Of a stretch of 28,729 nucleotides of DNA, positions 7,882-15,226 are shown in pieces. Made by a program: the position numbers and the translations under genes. Every line of letters starts with the position of its first letter. Positions within the stretch are counted from its first letter, which is position 1. The notes under the pieces are model-generated. The model ran no database searches, was not told the origin of the DNA, and saw nothing but the letters and a program-made list of their open reading frames with translations. Origin of the DNA: Methylotenera_A sp031373695 (GTDB taxonomy: Bacteria > Pseudomonadota > Gammaproteobacteria > Burkholderiales > Methylophilaceae); contig JANMNC010000044.1 of the NCBI GenBank assembly GCA_031373695.1, positions 1-28,729 of the forward strand. The letters run 5' to 3'.

Positions 7882-9495
7882 ATGACACAAGTGATGAAAA
7901 TAGCGCTGGCGCAAATTAATTGCATGGTTGGTGATATTAACGGTAACGCCAATAAAATAATCGATTATGCCAACCGCGCCCGTGCGCAAGGCGCTAGCTT
8001 AATGATTACGCCAGAGCTTGCCTTATGCGGCTATCCGCCAGAAGATTTATTATTTCGTGACGATTTTAATGAAGCTTGCGAGCGTGAGTTAATGCGCGTT
8101 GCCAGCTCTACACCGCACATTACCTTGTTGGTAGGTTATCCTTGTTTAAAAAATAATCAGCTTTTTAATGCCGCAGCAGTTATTGAAAATGGTCTAGTTG
8201 TTGCCACTTATTACAAACATATTTTACCTAATTACAGTGTTTTTGATGAAGAGCGTTATTTTGAAGCAGGCAATAACGCATTAGTTTTTGAGCATTGCGG
8301 CACAAAAATTGGCGTAATAATTTGTGCCGACGGCTGGGAATCTGGCCCTGCACGTAAAGCTAAACTAGCGGGTGCACAGATATTGTTGTCATTAAACGCC
8401 TCGCCTTATCACATGGATAAACTTGCCACACGTGTGGATGTTTTTGCACAACGCGTCGCAGAAACTGCCCTGCCCATTGTTTACGTTAATATGGTGGGCG
8501 GGCAAGATGAGTTGGTGTTTGACGGCGCATCGTTTGTCTTAGACAGCAACGGCCATATTACCCATCAATTACCTAGCTTTATCGAAGCTTTATGCATCGT
8601 TGATTTCAGCAATAATCAACCGATTAAAGGCGATATTGCAACCGCATTAAGCACAGAAGCATCGGTCTACAACGCACTTAAACTGGGCTTAGCTGACTAT
8701 GTTAATAAAAACGGCTTTCCCAGTGTGGTGCTAGGTTTATCTGGCGGTATCGATTCTGCATTAACGCTTGCAATAGCCGTGGATGCACTGGGTGCACATC
8801 GTGTAAAAGTAGTATTAATGTCATCCGAATTTACCGCTAATATCAGTGTAGAAGATGCTTTGGAAATGGCTGGTTTATTGGGTGTAGCGCACAGTCAAAT
8901 CCCCATTAAAAACTTATTTAATTTATTTTGTGAAACGCTAGCGCCAGAATTTGGCAATTTACCGTTTGATACGGCAGAAGAAAATTTACAAGCGCGTATT
9001 CGCGGCATGCTACTAATGGCTTTATCGAATAAATTTGGCAGCATTGTGCTAACCACAGGCAATAAATCAGAAATGGCCGTGGGTTACAGCACTTTATACG
9101 GTGATATGGCGGGCGGATTTTCTTTATTAAAAGATGTGCCAAAGACACTGGTTTACAAGCTTAGCCATTACCGCAACACTTTATCGCAAGTTATTCCACA
9201 ACGAATTATAAGCCGCGCACCCAGTGCCGAGCTACGCGCAGACCAAACCGACCAAGACAGCTTGCCGCCTTATGAAATACTCGATGCGATTATGCAAGCC
9301 TATGTAGAAGACGATTTAAGCCGACCAGCCATTGTGCAATTAGGTTACAGCGAAAAAGATGTGAGCCGCGTCACAACTTTAATTGATAGAAACGAATATA
9401 AACGCCGCCAAGCACCAGTTGGCGTTAGAATTACACAACGCGGGTTTGGCAAAGACAGACGTTATCCGATAACATGTAAATTAACATTTAATTAG
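7882..9495 (+). CDS. nadE: Glutamine-dependent NAD+ synthetase
   Basis: Makes NAD+ from deamido-NAD+ and ATP, drawing ammonia from glutamine. The 537-residue protein is the long, two-domain form. Residues 5-260 are the nitrilase-type glutaminase with the triad E45 (PELALCGYPPEDLL), K112 (YYKHILPNY) and C148 (IICADGWE). Residues about 265-537 are the synthetase with the PP-loop SGGIDSA (287-293), TTGNKSEMAVGY and the C-terminal RRQAPVGVRIT segment. ATG 7894 (MKIALAQ) is an equally good start; neither has a clear ribosome site. glnB follows after 33 bases. A nadE-glnB pair is conserved in several proteobacteria, and PII proteins are reported to control this glutamine-dependent NadE class, so the arrangement is functionally meaningful. 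Confidence 0.96.
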   Translation: MTQVMKIALAQINCMVGDINGNANKIIDYANRARAQGASLMITPELALCGYPPEDLLFRDDFNEACERELMRVASSTPHITLLVGYPCLKNNQLFNAAAVIENGLVVATYYKHILPNYSVFDEERYFEAGNNALVFEHCGTKIGVIICADGWESGPARKAKLAGAQILLSLNASPYHMDKLATRVDVFAQRVAETALPIVYVNMVGGQDELVFDGASFVLDSNGHITHQLPSFIEALCIVDFSNNQPIKGDIATALSTEASVYNALKLGLADYVNKNGFPSVVLGLSGGIDSALTLAIAVDALGAHRVKVVLMSSEFTANISVEDALEMAGLLGVAHSQIPIKNLFNLFCETLAPEFGNLPFDTAEENLQARIRGMLLMALSNKFGSIVLTTGNKSEMAVGYSTLYGDMAGGFSLLKDVPKTLVYKLSHYRNTLSQVIPQRIISRAPSAELRADQTDQDSLPPYEILDAIMQAYVEDDLSRPAIVQLGYSEKDVSRVTTLIDRNEYKRRQAPVGVRITQRGFGKDRRYPITCKLTFN

Positions 9496-9528
9496 CGCAA
9501 GCCATATAAAGCAAACGGGGAAACTAGC

Positions 9529-9867
9529 ATGAAAAAAATTGAAGCCGTAATTAAACCATTTAAATTAGACGAAGTGCGTGAGGCCTTATCTGAAATTGGC
9601 GTAAACGGCCTAACAGTAACCGAAGTAAAAGGTTTTGGTCGCCAAAAAGGCCACACTGAACTGTATCGCGGCGCTGAATATGTGGTGGATTTTTTACCTA
9701 AAATTAAAATCGAGCTAGTAGTAACCGATGAAATGGTAGAAGCCGCCATGGAAGCTATTATTAAAGCCGCACATACTGGCAAAATTGGTGACGGTAAGAT
9801 TTTTGTAAGCGCTATCGAGCAAGTAATACGCATACGTACTGGCGAAACGGGCGAATCAGCAGTTTAA
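9529..9867 (+). CDS. glnB: Nitrogen regulatory protein PII
   Basis: A 112-residue PII signal protein. It trimerises and senses ATP/ADP, 2-oxoglutarate and, through uridylylation, glutamine. The N-terminus MKKIEAVIKPFKLDEVREAL, the T-loop with GRQKGHTELYRGAEY and uridylylation site Y51, the B-loop TGKIGDGKIFV and the C-terminal RIRTGETGE are all present. The sequence FLPKIKIELVV is more GlnB-like than GlnK-like, and there is no adjacent amtB, which also favours GlnB. A strong ribosome site (GGGGA, 9517-9521) precedes the ATG. It lies 33 bases downstream of nadE, suggesting co-transcription. Confidence 0.96.
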   Translation: MKKIEAVIKPFKLDEVREALSEIGVNGLTVTEVKGFGRQKGHTELYRGAEYVVDFLPKIKIELVVTDEMVEAAMEAIIKAAHTGKIGDGKIFVSAIEQVIRIRTGETGESAV

Positions 9868-9923
9868 CAAGCACTTAAGTGAAAGTTTAAGTTTAAATAA
9901 CGCGCTGTTAGCTACTTCAACCA

Positions 9924-10268
9924 ATGCCTGCAGGCTTAAAAACTATTCTGTTACTTACCATTGCAAATGTATTTATGTCATTTGCATGGTATGCCCACCT
10001 TAAAGAGCTTAACAATAAACCTTGGATTATCGCCGCGCTGGTGAGCTGGGGTATTGCATTAATCGAGTATTTATTTCAAGTGCCAGCCAACCGTATTGGC
10101 TTTACTATAATGTCACTGGCGCAACTAAAAATGCTTCAAGAAGTAATTACCCTGGTGGTATTTGTACCGTTTGCCGTGCTGTATATGCAGCAGCCGTTAA
10201 AACTAGATTTTTTGTGGGCGGGCTTGTGTTTATTAGGTGCGGTGTACTTTATGTTTAGAGCAGCTTAA
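9924..10268 (+). CDS. DUF486 family small membrane protein
   Basis: A 114-residue protein with four hydrophobic helices (about 6-24, 34-52, 70-88, 92-111). The run SFAWYAHLKELN, ALVSWGIALIEY, VPANRIG and LKMLQEVITL is characteristic of DUF486, which is related to the small-drug/metabolite transporter superfamily. Transport activity has not been established for the family. It follows glnB after 56 bases with no terminator between. Its TAA overlaps the TAA of the convergent kdsB. Confidence 0.88.
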   Translation: MPAGLKTILLLTIANVFMSFAWYAHLKELNNKPWIIAALVSWGIALIEYLFQVPANRIGFTIMSLAQLKMLQEVITLVVFVPFAVLYMQQPLKLDFLWAGLCLLGAVYFMFRAA

Positions 10269-11056
10269 GCTATAAACACACTGCGCACAAAGTCTAAATC
10301 TTCTTGCGTATCTACGCCACTGGCAGGCGCATTTTCAGTCACAACTACGCCAATTTTGTAGCCATGGTGCAATACTCTTAATTGTTCTAAGCTCTCAATT
10401 TTTTCAAGCTCTGTCACTGTTAACTGTGCGTATTGTTTCAAAAAACCAACTCTATAGGCGTAAATACCAATATGGCGGTAAGCTTGAATATTGGGTTTCA
10501 CGTATGAACAACCAGCTTTAGTTGGTATATTCTGCGGGGACGACCCTTGAGGTTGTAGCGAGTCACGCGGATAAGGAATTGGCGCACGGCTAAAATATAG
10601 CGCATTGCCAAAGGCATCTGTAACTACTTTAACAACATTGGGGTTAAGAAAACTGACTTCGTCGTGAATTGGGTGGCAGGCGGTTGCCATTACCGCATGT
10701 TTGCTATGGGCTAAGTGCTGTGCGACTTCTTTAATTAATATGGGGTCAATTAATGGCTCATCGCCCTGCACGTTCACTACAATTTCATCGTCATGCCAAC
10801 CTAATTGAAGCGCAACTTCGGCGATTCTGTCAGTGCCAGATGCGTGATTAATGCGTGTCATAACAGCTTTAATATTGTGCTGTGCGGCCACCGAAACTAT
10901 TTTCTCAAAATCTGTTGCTATGACTATTTCACTTGCACCGCTTTTTGCAGCCTGCTCTGCAACCCTTACCACCATTGGCTTTCCAGCTATATCTAACAAC
11001 GGCTTGCCAGGCAACCTTGTGCTGGCATAGCGTGCTGGAATAACCACTTTAAACAC
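10265..11056 (-). CDS. kdsB: 3-deoxy-manno-octulosonate cytidylyltransferase (CMP-KDO synthetase)
   Basis: Activates KDO with CTP for the inner core of lipopolysaccharide, in the cytoplasm. The N-terminus VVIPARYASTRLPGKPL is the nucleotide-binding signature. HASGTDRIAEVA, VNVQGDEPLI, LYFSRAPIPYPRD and RHIGIYAYR follow in the right order, and the C-terminal SGVDTQEDLDFV is standard. The length is 263 residues against 248 in E. coli. The excess is mostly an insertion of about 13 residues between SRAPIPYPRD and RHIGIY (near residues 166-190), which is Pro/Ser/Gln rich. The start is GTG, directly abutting the stop of the Trm112-like gene with no spacer. It is the last gene of the minus-strand envelope block. 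Confidence 0.96.
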   Translation of the reverse strand: MFKVVIPARYASTRLPGKPLLDIAGKPMVVRVAEQAAKSGASEIVIATDFEKIVSVAAQHNIKAVMTRINHASGTDRIAEVALQLGWHDDEIVVNVQGDEPLIDPILIKEVAQHLAHSKHAVMATACHPIHDEVSFLNPNVVKVVTDAFGNALYFSRAPIPYPRDSLQPQGSSPQNIPTKAGCSYVKPNIQAYRHIGIYAYRVGFLKQYAQLTVTELEKIESLEQLRVLHHGYKIGVVVTENAPASGVDTQEDLDFVRSVFIA

Positions 11057-11239
11057 TTAATCTACTTTCTCATCGGGGTCTAGCTTGCGTGCTTCTTCTT
11101 GCAGCATGACAGGTATGCCATCTTTAATGGGATAAGCTAGCCGTGCCGATTTTGAAATAAGCTCATTGCTTTTTTTATCAAAAATAAGCGGCCCTTTAGT
11201 CACTGGGCACACTAAAATATTGAGTAGTTTTGCATCCAT
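11057..11239 (-). CDS. Trm112/YcaR-like small protein
   Basis: A 60-residue protein with the Trm112-family layout: MDAKLLNILVCPVTKGPLIF, then LAYPIKDGIPVMLQEEAR. It aligns along its length with E. coli YcaR, which also sits between lpxK and kdsB. Only one of the zinc-type cysteines remains (C11), so metal binding is doubtful. The function is unknown; eukaryotic Trm112 activates methyltransferases. Its AAGGA ribosome site lies within the last codons of lpxK, 2 bases separate the two genes, and kdsB begins immediately after its stop, so it is embedded in the operon. Confidence 0.9.
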   Translation of the reverse strand: MDAKLLNILVCPVTKGPLIFDKKSNELISKSARLAYPIKDGIPVMLQEEARKLDPDEKVD

Positions 11240-11241
11240 GT

Positions 11242-12264
11242 TTATTCCTTTATCGAGCTTAATTTTTTTAAAATTAACGGCATTAAATTAGCTTCTATTT
11301 GTGCATCCACAGGCAATACCCAGTGATGTGCCTGTGCAAATGACTTACATTTTACGGCATCTTTTTCGGTCATTACTAGTACATCGCAATCAATATTAAC
11401 AACTTCTTGTTGTGTATAAACGTGGTGGTCTTCAAAACTTGAGGACGCAAAAGTTAAACCGAGTTTACGCAAATGTTCAAAAAAACGCAGCGGCTTGCCA
11501 ATGCCTGCCATTGCTTTAACACTTTTACGCTTAAAATCTGGTGCGGTAGCTTTTAAGATTGGATTAGCTAAATTATAAAATTGTTCACCCATTAATTGCA
11601 TTGAATAGCTATTTGGCAAATTTGTTAAATTGTTCGCAGTATAAGTTGGCTCACCATTTTTTATAACCGCATTAACAGTGTTTAAACGACTTAAAGGCTC
11701 TCGTAACTGCCCAGCTGGCAATAGGTTTGTATTATGTAAACCTTCATTATCAATAACTGCAATTTCAAAATCACGCTTTAGGCGATAATGTTGCAGGCCA
11801 TCGTCACTCACAATTACATCACACTCTGGATACGCTTTTAGCAACTCTACGCCAGTATGTACACGGTCTGCACCCACCCAAAGTGGACATTGGCAGCGAC
11901 TGGCTATCAATACAGGCTCATCGCCCACCTGTATTGGGTTACTGGTAGCGATAACCGCTGTTGGGCGCGTAACACTGCCGCCATAGCCACGGCTGATTAC
12001 CGCAGGCTTGTAGCCCTGCTTTTTAAGCTGCTCTACCAACCAAATTACCACTGGTGTTTTGCCGCTACCGCCTACATTGATATTGCCAACGATAATAACT
12101 GGCACAGGCAAAGCATAAGATTTTAAAAGCCCAAACTTAAATGCTCCGCGCCTTAATGCACTTATTACGCCAAACACTAATGACAGCGGTACAAGCACGC
12201 AATAAAACAGCGCATTTTTTTTACGCCAAGCATGCTCAATCGCTTCTAAAGTTAGGTTACTCAC
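11242..12264 (-). CDS. lpxK: Tetraacyldisaccharide 4'-kinase
   Basis: Phosphorylates the 4' position of the lipid A precursor at the inner membrane. The 340-residue protein has a hydrophobic N-terminal anchor (about 18-36) and the Walker A loop VGNINVGGSGKTP (59-71). SRGYGG follows, as do GDEPVLIA, VIVSDDGLQHYRLKRD and MAGIGKPLRFF, all typical LpxK motifs, and the DVLVMTEKDAVKC end segment. The length is near the usual 325-345. It lies 9 bases after msbA in the same orientation, the classic msbA-lpxK pair. Confidence 0.96.
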   Translation of the reverse strand: MSNLTLEAIEHAWRKKNALFYCVLVPLSLVFGVISALRRGAFKFGLLKSYALPVPVIIVGNINVGGSGKTPVVIWLVEQLKKQGYKPAVISRGYGGSVTRPTAVIATSNPIQVGDEPVLIASRCQCPLWVGADRVHTGVELLKAYPECDVIVSDDGLQHYRLKRDFEIAVIDNEGLHNTNLLPAGQLREPLSRLNTVNAVIKNGEPTYTANNLTNLPNSYSMQLMGEQFYNLANPILKATAPDFKRKSVKAMAGIGKPLRFFEHLRKLGLTFASSSFEDHHVYTQQEVVNIDCDVLVMTEKDAVKCKSFAQAHHWVLPVDAQIEANLMPLILKKLSSIKE

Positions 12265-12273
12265 AGGTATAGT

Positions 12274-14028
12274 TTAATTAAATTCTTTTTGATATAGCTT
12301 GGTGTAATAAGCGTTTTTCTTCAACAAATCAGCATGTTTGCCTGATTCTACAATTTCGCCCTGATCCATTACCAATATCCTATCGGCATTCTCAATGGTA
12401 CTTAAGCGGTGCGCAATCACAATACTGGTGCGGTTTAACATTAAGGCATCAAGCGCGGCTTGCACATGCTGTTCTGATTCGGTATCAAGCGCACTGGTGG
12501 CTTCATCCAGCAATAATATAGGTGCATTTTTTAAAATCGCGCGAGCAATGGCAATGCGCTGACGCTGGCCGCCCGATAAGCGCACACCTCTATCACCAAT
12601 TTCATTTTGTAAGCCATCGGGCAATTGTTGTATAAAATCCCAAGCATTGGCGGCTTTCGCGGCCTCAATCACCTCTGCCTCAGTGGCGTTGCGCAAAGCC
12701 CCATAAGCAATATTGTTAAACACACTGTCGTTAAACAAAATTATATCTTGGCTTACCAGCGAAAACTGGCTACGTAGATTTTTTAAACTAAGCGAGCGTA
12801 CATCCACGCCATCAAGCAGCACTAGGCCTTGTTGCAGCTCGTAAAAGCGCGGCAATAAATTCATTAATGAGGTTTTACCCCCACCCGAACGTCCAACCAG
12901 CGCTATTTTTTCACCCGGCTGAATGGTAAAGCTTAAATTGTTTAAAGCTGGTTTTTTGGCGTTATCGTAACGCAGGCTAACATTTTTAAATGTCAGCTCG
13001 CCTCTGGCACGTGTAATTACTTTTTCGCCATCATCAATTTCGGCTGGCGTATCAATCACATCAAACACACTTTGTGCCGCTGCTAAACCAATTTGAAAAT
13101 CTTCACTGGCTGCTGCAATATGTTTAATAGGCGCAATTAGCATCAGTAATGCCCCTATAAAAGCAGCAAACTCGCCCACTGTAAAACGCCCCAGCGCGTA
13201 ATAAACTACTAAGGCCAGCGCAACTGCTGCCAACAACTCAACCACCAAACTATTTAAACTGCCAATGCGGGTTGAACGCAATTCTAGATCGCGGTTTCGA
13301 TTAACCACCGCAGTAAAACGCTCGTTTTCATATGCTTCTGCACCAAATATTTTAACTATTCTTTGCCCAGAAATAGCTTCTTCCGCCACCTTGGTCATTT
13401 CACCAACGGCAAGCTGAACCTTATTAGCATTAATGCGCAGCTTGGGCGTCATTTTTCGAAGGTACAAGGCCATTAACGGCGTAACTGTTGCAAAAACCAG
13501 CGTGAGCCGCCAATCTAAATACAGCATATAGCCAACCAAGCCAATAACCGTTAGCGTATCTCGCACCACATTTAGCGCAGAGCGTGTGACGATGTTTGAA
13601 AGCCGCTCTACATCATAAGTGAGTTTTGAAACCAGTAAACCAGTTGAGCTGGCATCAAAAAAACCAACAGATACGCGCATTAGCTTTGCAAAGGCTTCAG
13701 CCCTTAATTGTGCCACCACGCGCCGTGCTACTAAACGCAAACTGTAAGTAGATACAAAGCCAGCGATACCTCTAAACGCCATAAGCGCAAATAACATAAG
13801 CGGCAAAAATGAGATTTTATTAGTCGATTGCTTAACAAAGCCCTCATCCGTAAGCTGTTTAATTAAAGCTAAAAAGGCTGTATTAGTGGCTGACAGTAAA
13901 GCAATAGCAACCAGCGTGATAAGAAAGTATGTTTTATGTTGCCAAGCATAACGAAACAAACGCATATACAACATTTTTGCGTTGGATATATGCGGTGTTT
14001 TTTCTTTTTTGCGTGGGGATTTCGACAT
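12274..14028 (-). CDS. msbA: Lipid A export ABC transporter MsbA
   Basis: Flips lipid A-core across the inner membrane. The 584-residue half-transporter has six membrane helices in residues about 30-310 (ABC exporter type 1 fold) followed by the ATPase domain. Walker A GRSGGGKT is at 379-386, the Q-loop SQD at 426-428, the signature LSGGQ at 484-488, Walker B ILLLDEA at 504-510 and the switch H540. The length equals E. coli MsbA (582). lpxK directly downstream and kdsB in the same block support lipid A rather than drug export. Upstream, 94 bases separate it from exbD; I see no terminator there and no convincing promoter. Confidence 0.95.
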   Translation of the reverse strand: MSKSPRKKEKTPHISNAKMLYMRLFRYAWQHKTYFLITLVAIALLSATNTAFLALIKQLTDEGFVKQSTNKISFLPLMLFALMAFRGIAGFVSTYSLRLVARRVVAQLRAEAFAKLMRVSVGFFDASSTGLLVSKLTYDVERLSNIVTRSALNVVRDTLTVIGLVGYMLYLDWRLTLVFATVTPLMALYLRKMTPKLRINANKVQLAVGEMTKVAEEAISGQRIVKIFGAEAYENERFTAVVNRNRDLELRSTRIGSLNSLVVELLAAVALALVVYYALGRFTVGEFAAFIGALLMLIAPIKHIAAASEDFQIGLAAAQSVFDVIDTPAEIDDGEKVITRARGELTFKNVSLRYDNAKKPALNNLSFTIQPGEKIALVGRSGGGKTSLMNLLPRFYELQQGLVLLDGVDVRSLSLKNLRSQFSLVSQDIILFNDSVFNNIAYGALRNATEAEVIEAAKAANAWDFIQQLPDGLQNEIGDRGVRLSGGQRQRIAIARAILKNAPILLLDEATSALDTESEQHVQAALDALMLNRTSIVIAHRLSTIENADRILVMDQGEIVESGKHADLLKKNAYYTKLYQKEFN

Positions 14029-14122
14029 TCGCTAAACAGTCGAATAAAAGATTATTAAGTTAAAAATAGCCAAGTTATAAATATATAAGCAATAATAATT
14101 GTGTGCAGCGTGGCAATAAAAC

Positions 14123-14545
14123 TTAAGAGCCCGCTGCTGTTTGCGTTGCAAAAGTAATATGTGTGTAATTGGCCTGGCGTGAAGCCTCCATTACGTTAAT
14201 AACCGATTGATGCGTTGATTTTGCATCGGCATTAATCACAATTGTCGGCTCTTTGCCATCGCCTGCTGCTTTTGTAAGCGCGCTGGCAATCGATGTAATA
14301 CTGCCATCAGCCACTTCGTTGCCATCTACCATATAACGACCTGTAGCATCCACTTCTACTGTGATAACTAGGGGTTTATCTTGCGGGCTATTGGCTTCGG
14401 CAGTGGGCAAGTTAATTTTTAACTCACTGGTGCGTGAAAAAGTGGCGCTCACAATTAAAAAGATAATAATAACCAATAAAACATCGATTAAAGGTACGAG
14501 ATTAATCTCGAGATCTTCACTATGCCTACCGCGTTGAAAATTCAT
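14123..14545 (-). CDS. exbD: ExbD/TolR-family biopolymer transport protein
   Basis: A 140-residue protein: short cytoplasmic tail, one membrane helix (about 17-36 in LVPLIDVLLVIIIFLIVSATF) and a periplasmic domain. The aspartate in PLIDVLLV is the conserved proton-path residue of ExbD/TolR. I start it at ATG 14545, one base after the exbB stop (TAA-C-ATG), rather than at an upstream in-frame start inside exbB, because the family begins about here. With ExbB it forms a proton-driven stator-like motor. No tonB or tolA lies nearby, so its partner is unknown. Confidence 0.92.
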   Translation of the reverse strand: MNFQRGRHSEDLEINLVPLIDVLLVIIIFLIVSATFSRTSELKINLPTAEANSPQDKPLVITVEVDATGRYMVDGNEVADGSITSIASALTKAAGDGKEPTIVINADAKSTHQSVINVMEASRQANYTHITFATQTAAGS

Positions 14546-14546
14546 G

Positions 14547-15152
14547 TTATTTTCTTTCGCCGTGCAATATTTCAACCAGTTTAATTGCTTGCTGTTCCAT
14601 ATCCACTAGCAAGCCATCTACCTTACTGCGGAAATAGCGATAAGCGATCATGGCAGGTACAGCCACCACAATACCTGCGGCTGTGTTGTAAAGCGCTACT
14701 GATATACCACGTGCAAATTGCGCCACATCGTGGCCACTATTAGTAAACGAACCAAACAGCTCTACCATACCAATAACCGTACCTAGTAAGCCCAGCAAAG
14801 GCGCAACGGTTGCGATAGTGCCTAATGTTGGTAAGTAACGCTCTAATTTATGTGCTACAGCGCGGCCAGTTTCTTCAATGGCTTCTTTAGTAATTTCGCG
14901 TGAATTTTTGCTATTGCTTAGTGCGCTGGCAAATACTTCGCCTAATAAAGAGTGATTTTCAAGTTTTGTTAAAGTTTCTTTTGTAATGCCACCTTGGCCA
15001 AGCCACTTTTGAACTTCTGGCAATAAATTATTTGGCGCAACAACATCTGTGCGCAAGGCCCAAGCACGTTCGCCGATAATAGCCAAAGCAATAATTGACG
15101 CGATAATCAATGGCCAGATTGGCCAGCCAGCAGCCAGAATAATTTCCCACAC
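14547..15152 (-). CDS. exbB: ExbB/TolQ/MotA-family proton channel
   Basis: A 201-residue protein with three membrane helices: one near the N-terminus (after MWEIILAAGWPIWPLI) and two in the C-terminal half. It contains LPTLGTIATVAPLLGLLGTVIGMVELF, the MotA/TolQ/ExbB signature, and ALYNTAAGIVVAVPAMIAYRYF. The start is chosen as GTG 15152 because AGGGAG lies seven bases upstream (15165-15160); the reading frame itself could extend 27 bases further to another GTG. It is followed by exbD with a one-base gap. Placed between comEC and msbA, it probably powers an outer-membrane process, but TonB- or Tol-type function cannot be told apart from sequence alone. Confidence 0.93.
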   Translation of the reverse strand: MWEIILAAGWPIWPLIIASIIALAIIGERAWALRTDVVAPNNLLPEVQKWLGQGGITKETLTKLENHSLLGEVFASALSNSKNSREITKEAIEETGRAVAHKLERYLPTLGTIATVAPLLGLLGTVIGMVELFGSFTNSGHDVAQFARGISVALYNTAAGIVVAVPAMIAYRYFRSKVDGLLVDMEQQAIKLVEILHGERK

Positions 15153-15226
15153 AGCAATACTCCCTAAACAATAAAACACAATTAAAAACTAATGCTACTT
15201 TAGCGGTTAGCTGCCGTTTCGGCAAG

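Noticed and set aside
8918..9148. Minus-strand open frame of 76 residues inside nadE
   Set aside because: It is opposite the conserved synthetase domain, has no ribosome site or recognisable motif, and reads as a shadow frame.
9868..9923. Terminator between glnB and the DUF486 gene
   Set aside because: CACTTAAGTG is a loopless palindrome and the CTTAA/TTAAG stem is too weak, with no T run.
14546..14575. Upstream in-frame extension of exbD
   Set aside because: It would overlap exbB by 29 bases and add ten non-conserved residues; the ATG at 14545 directly after the exbB stop fits the family.
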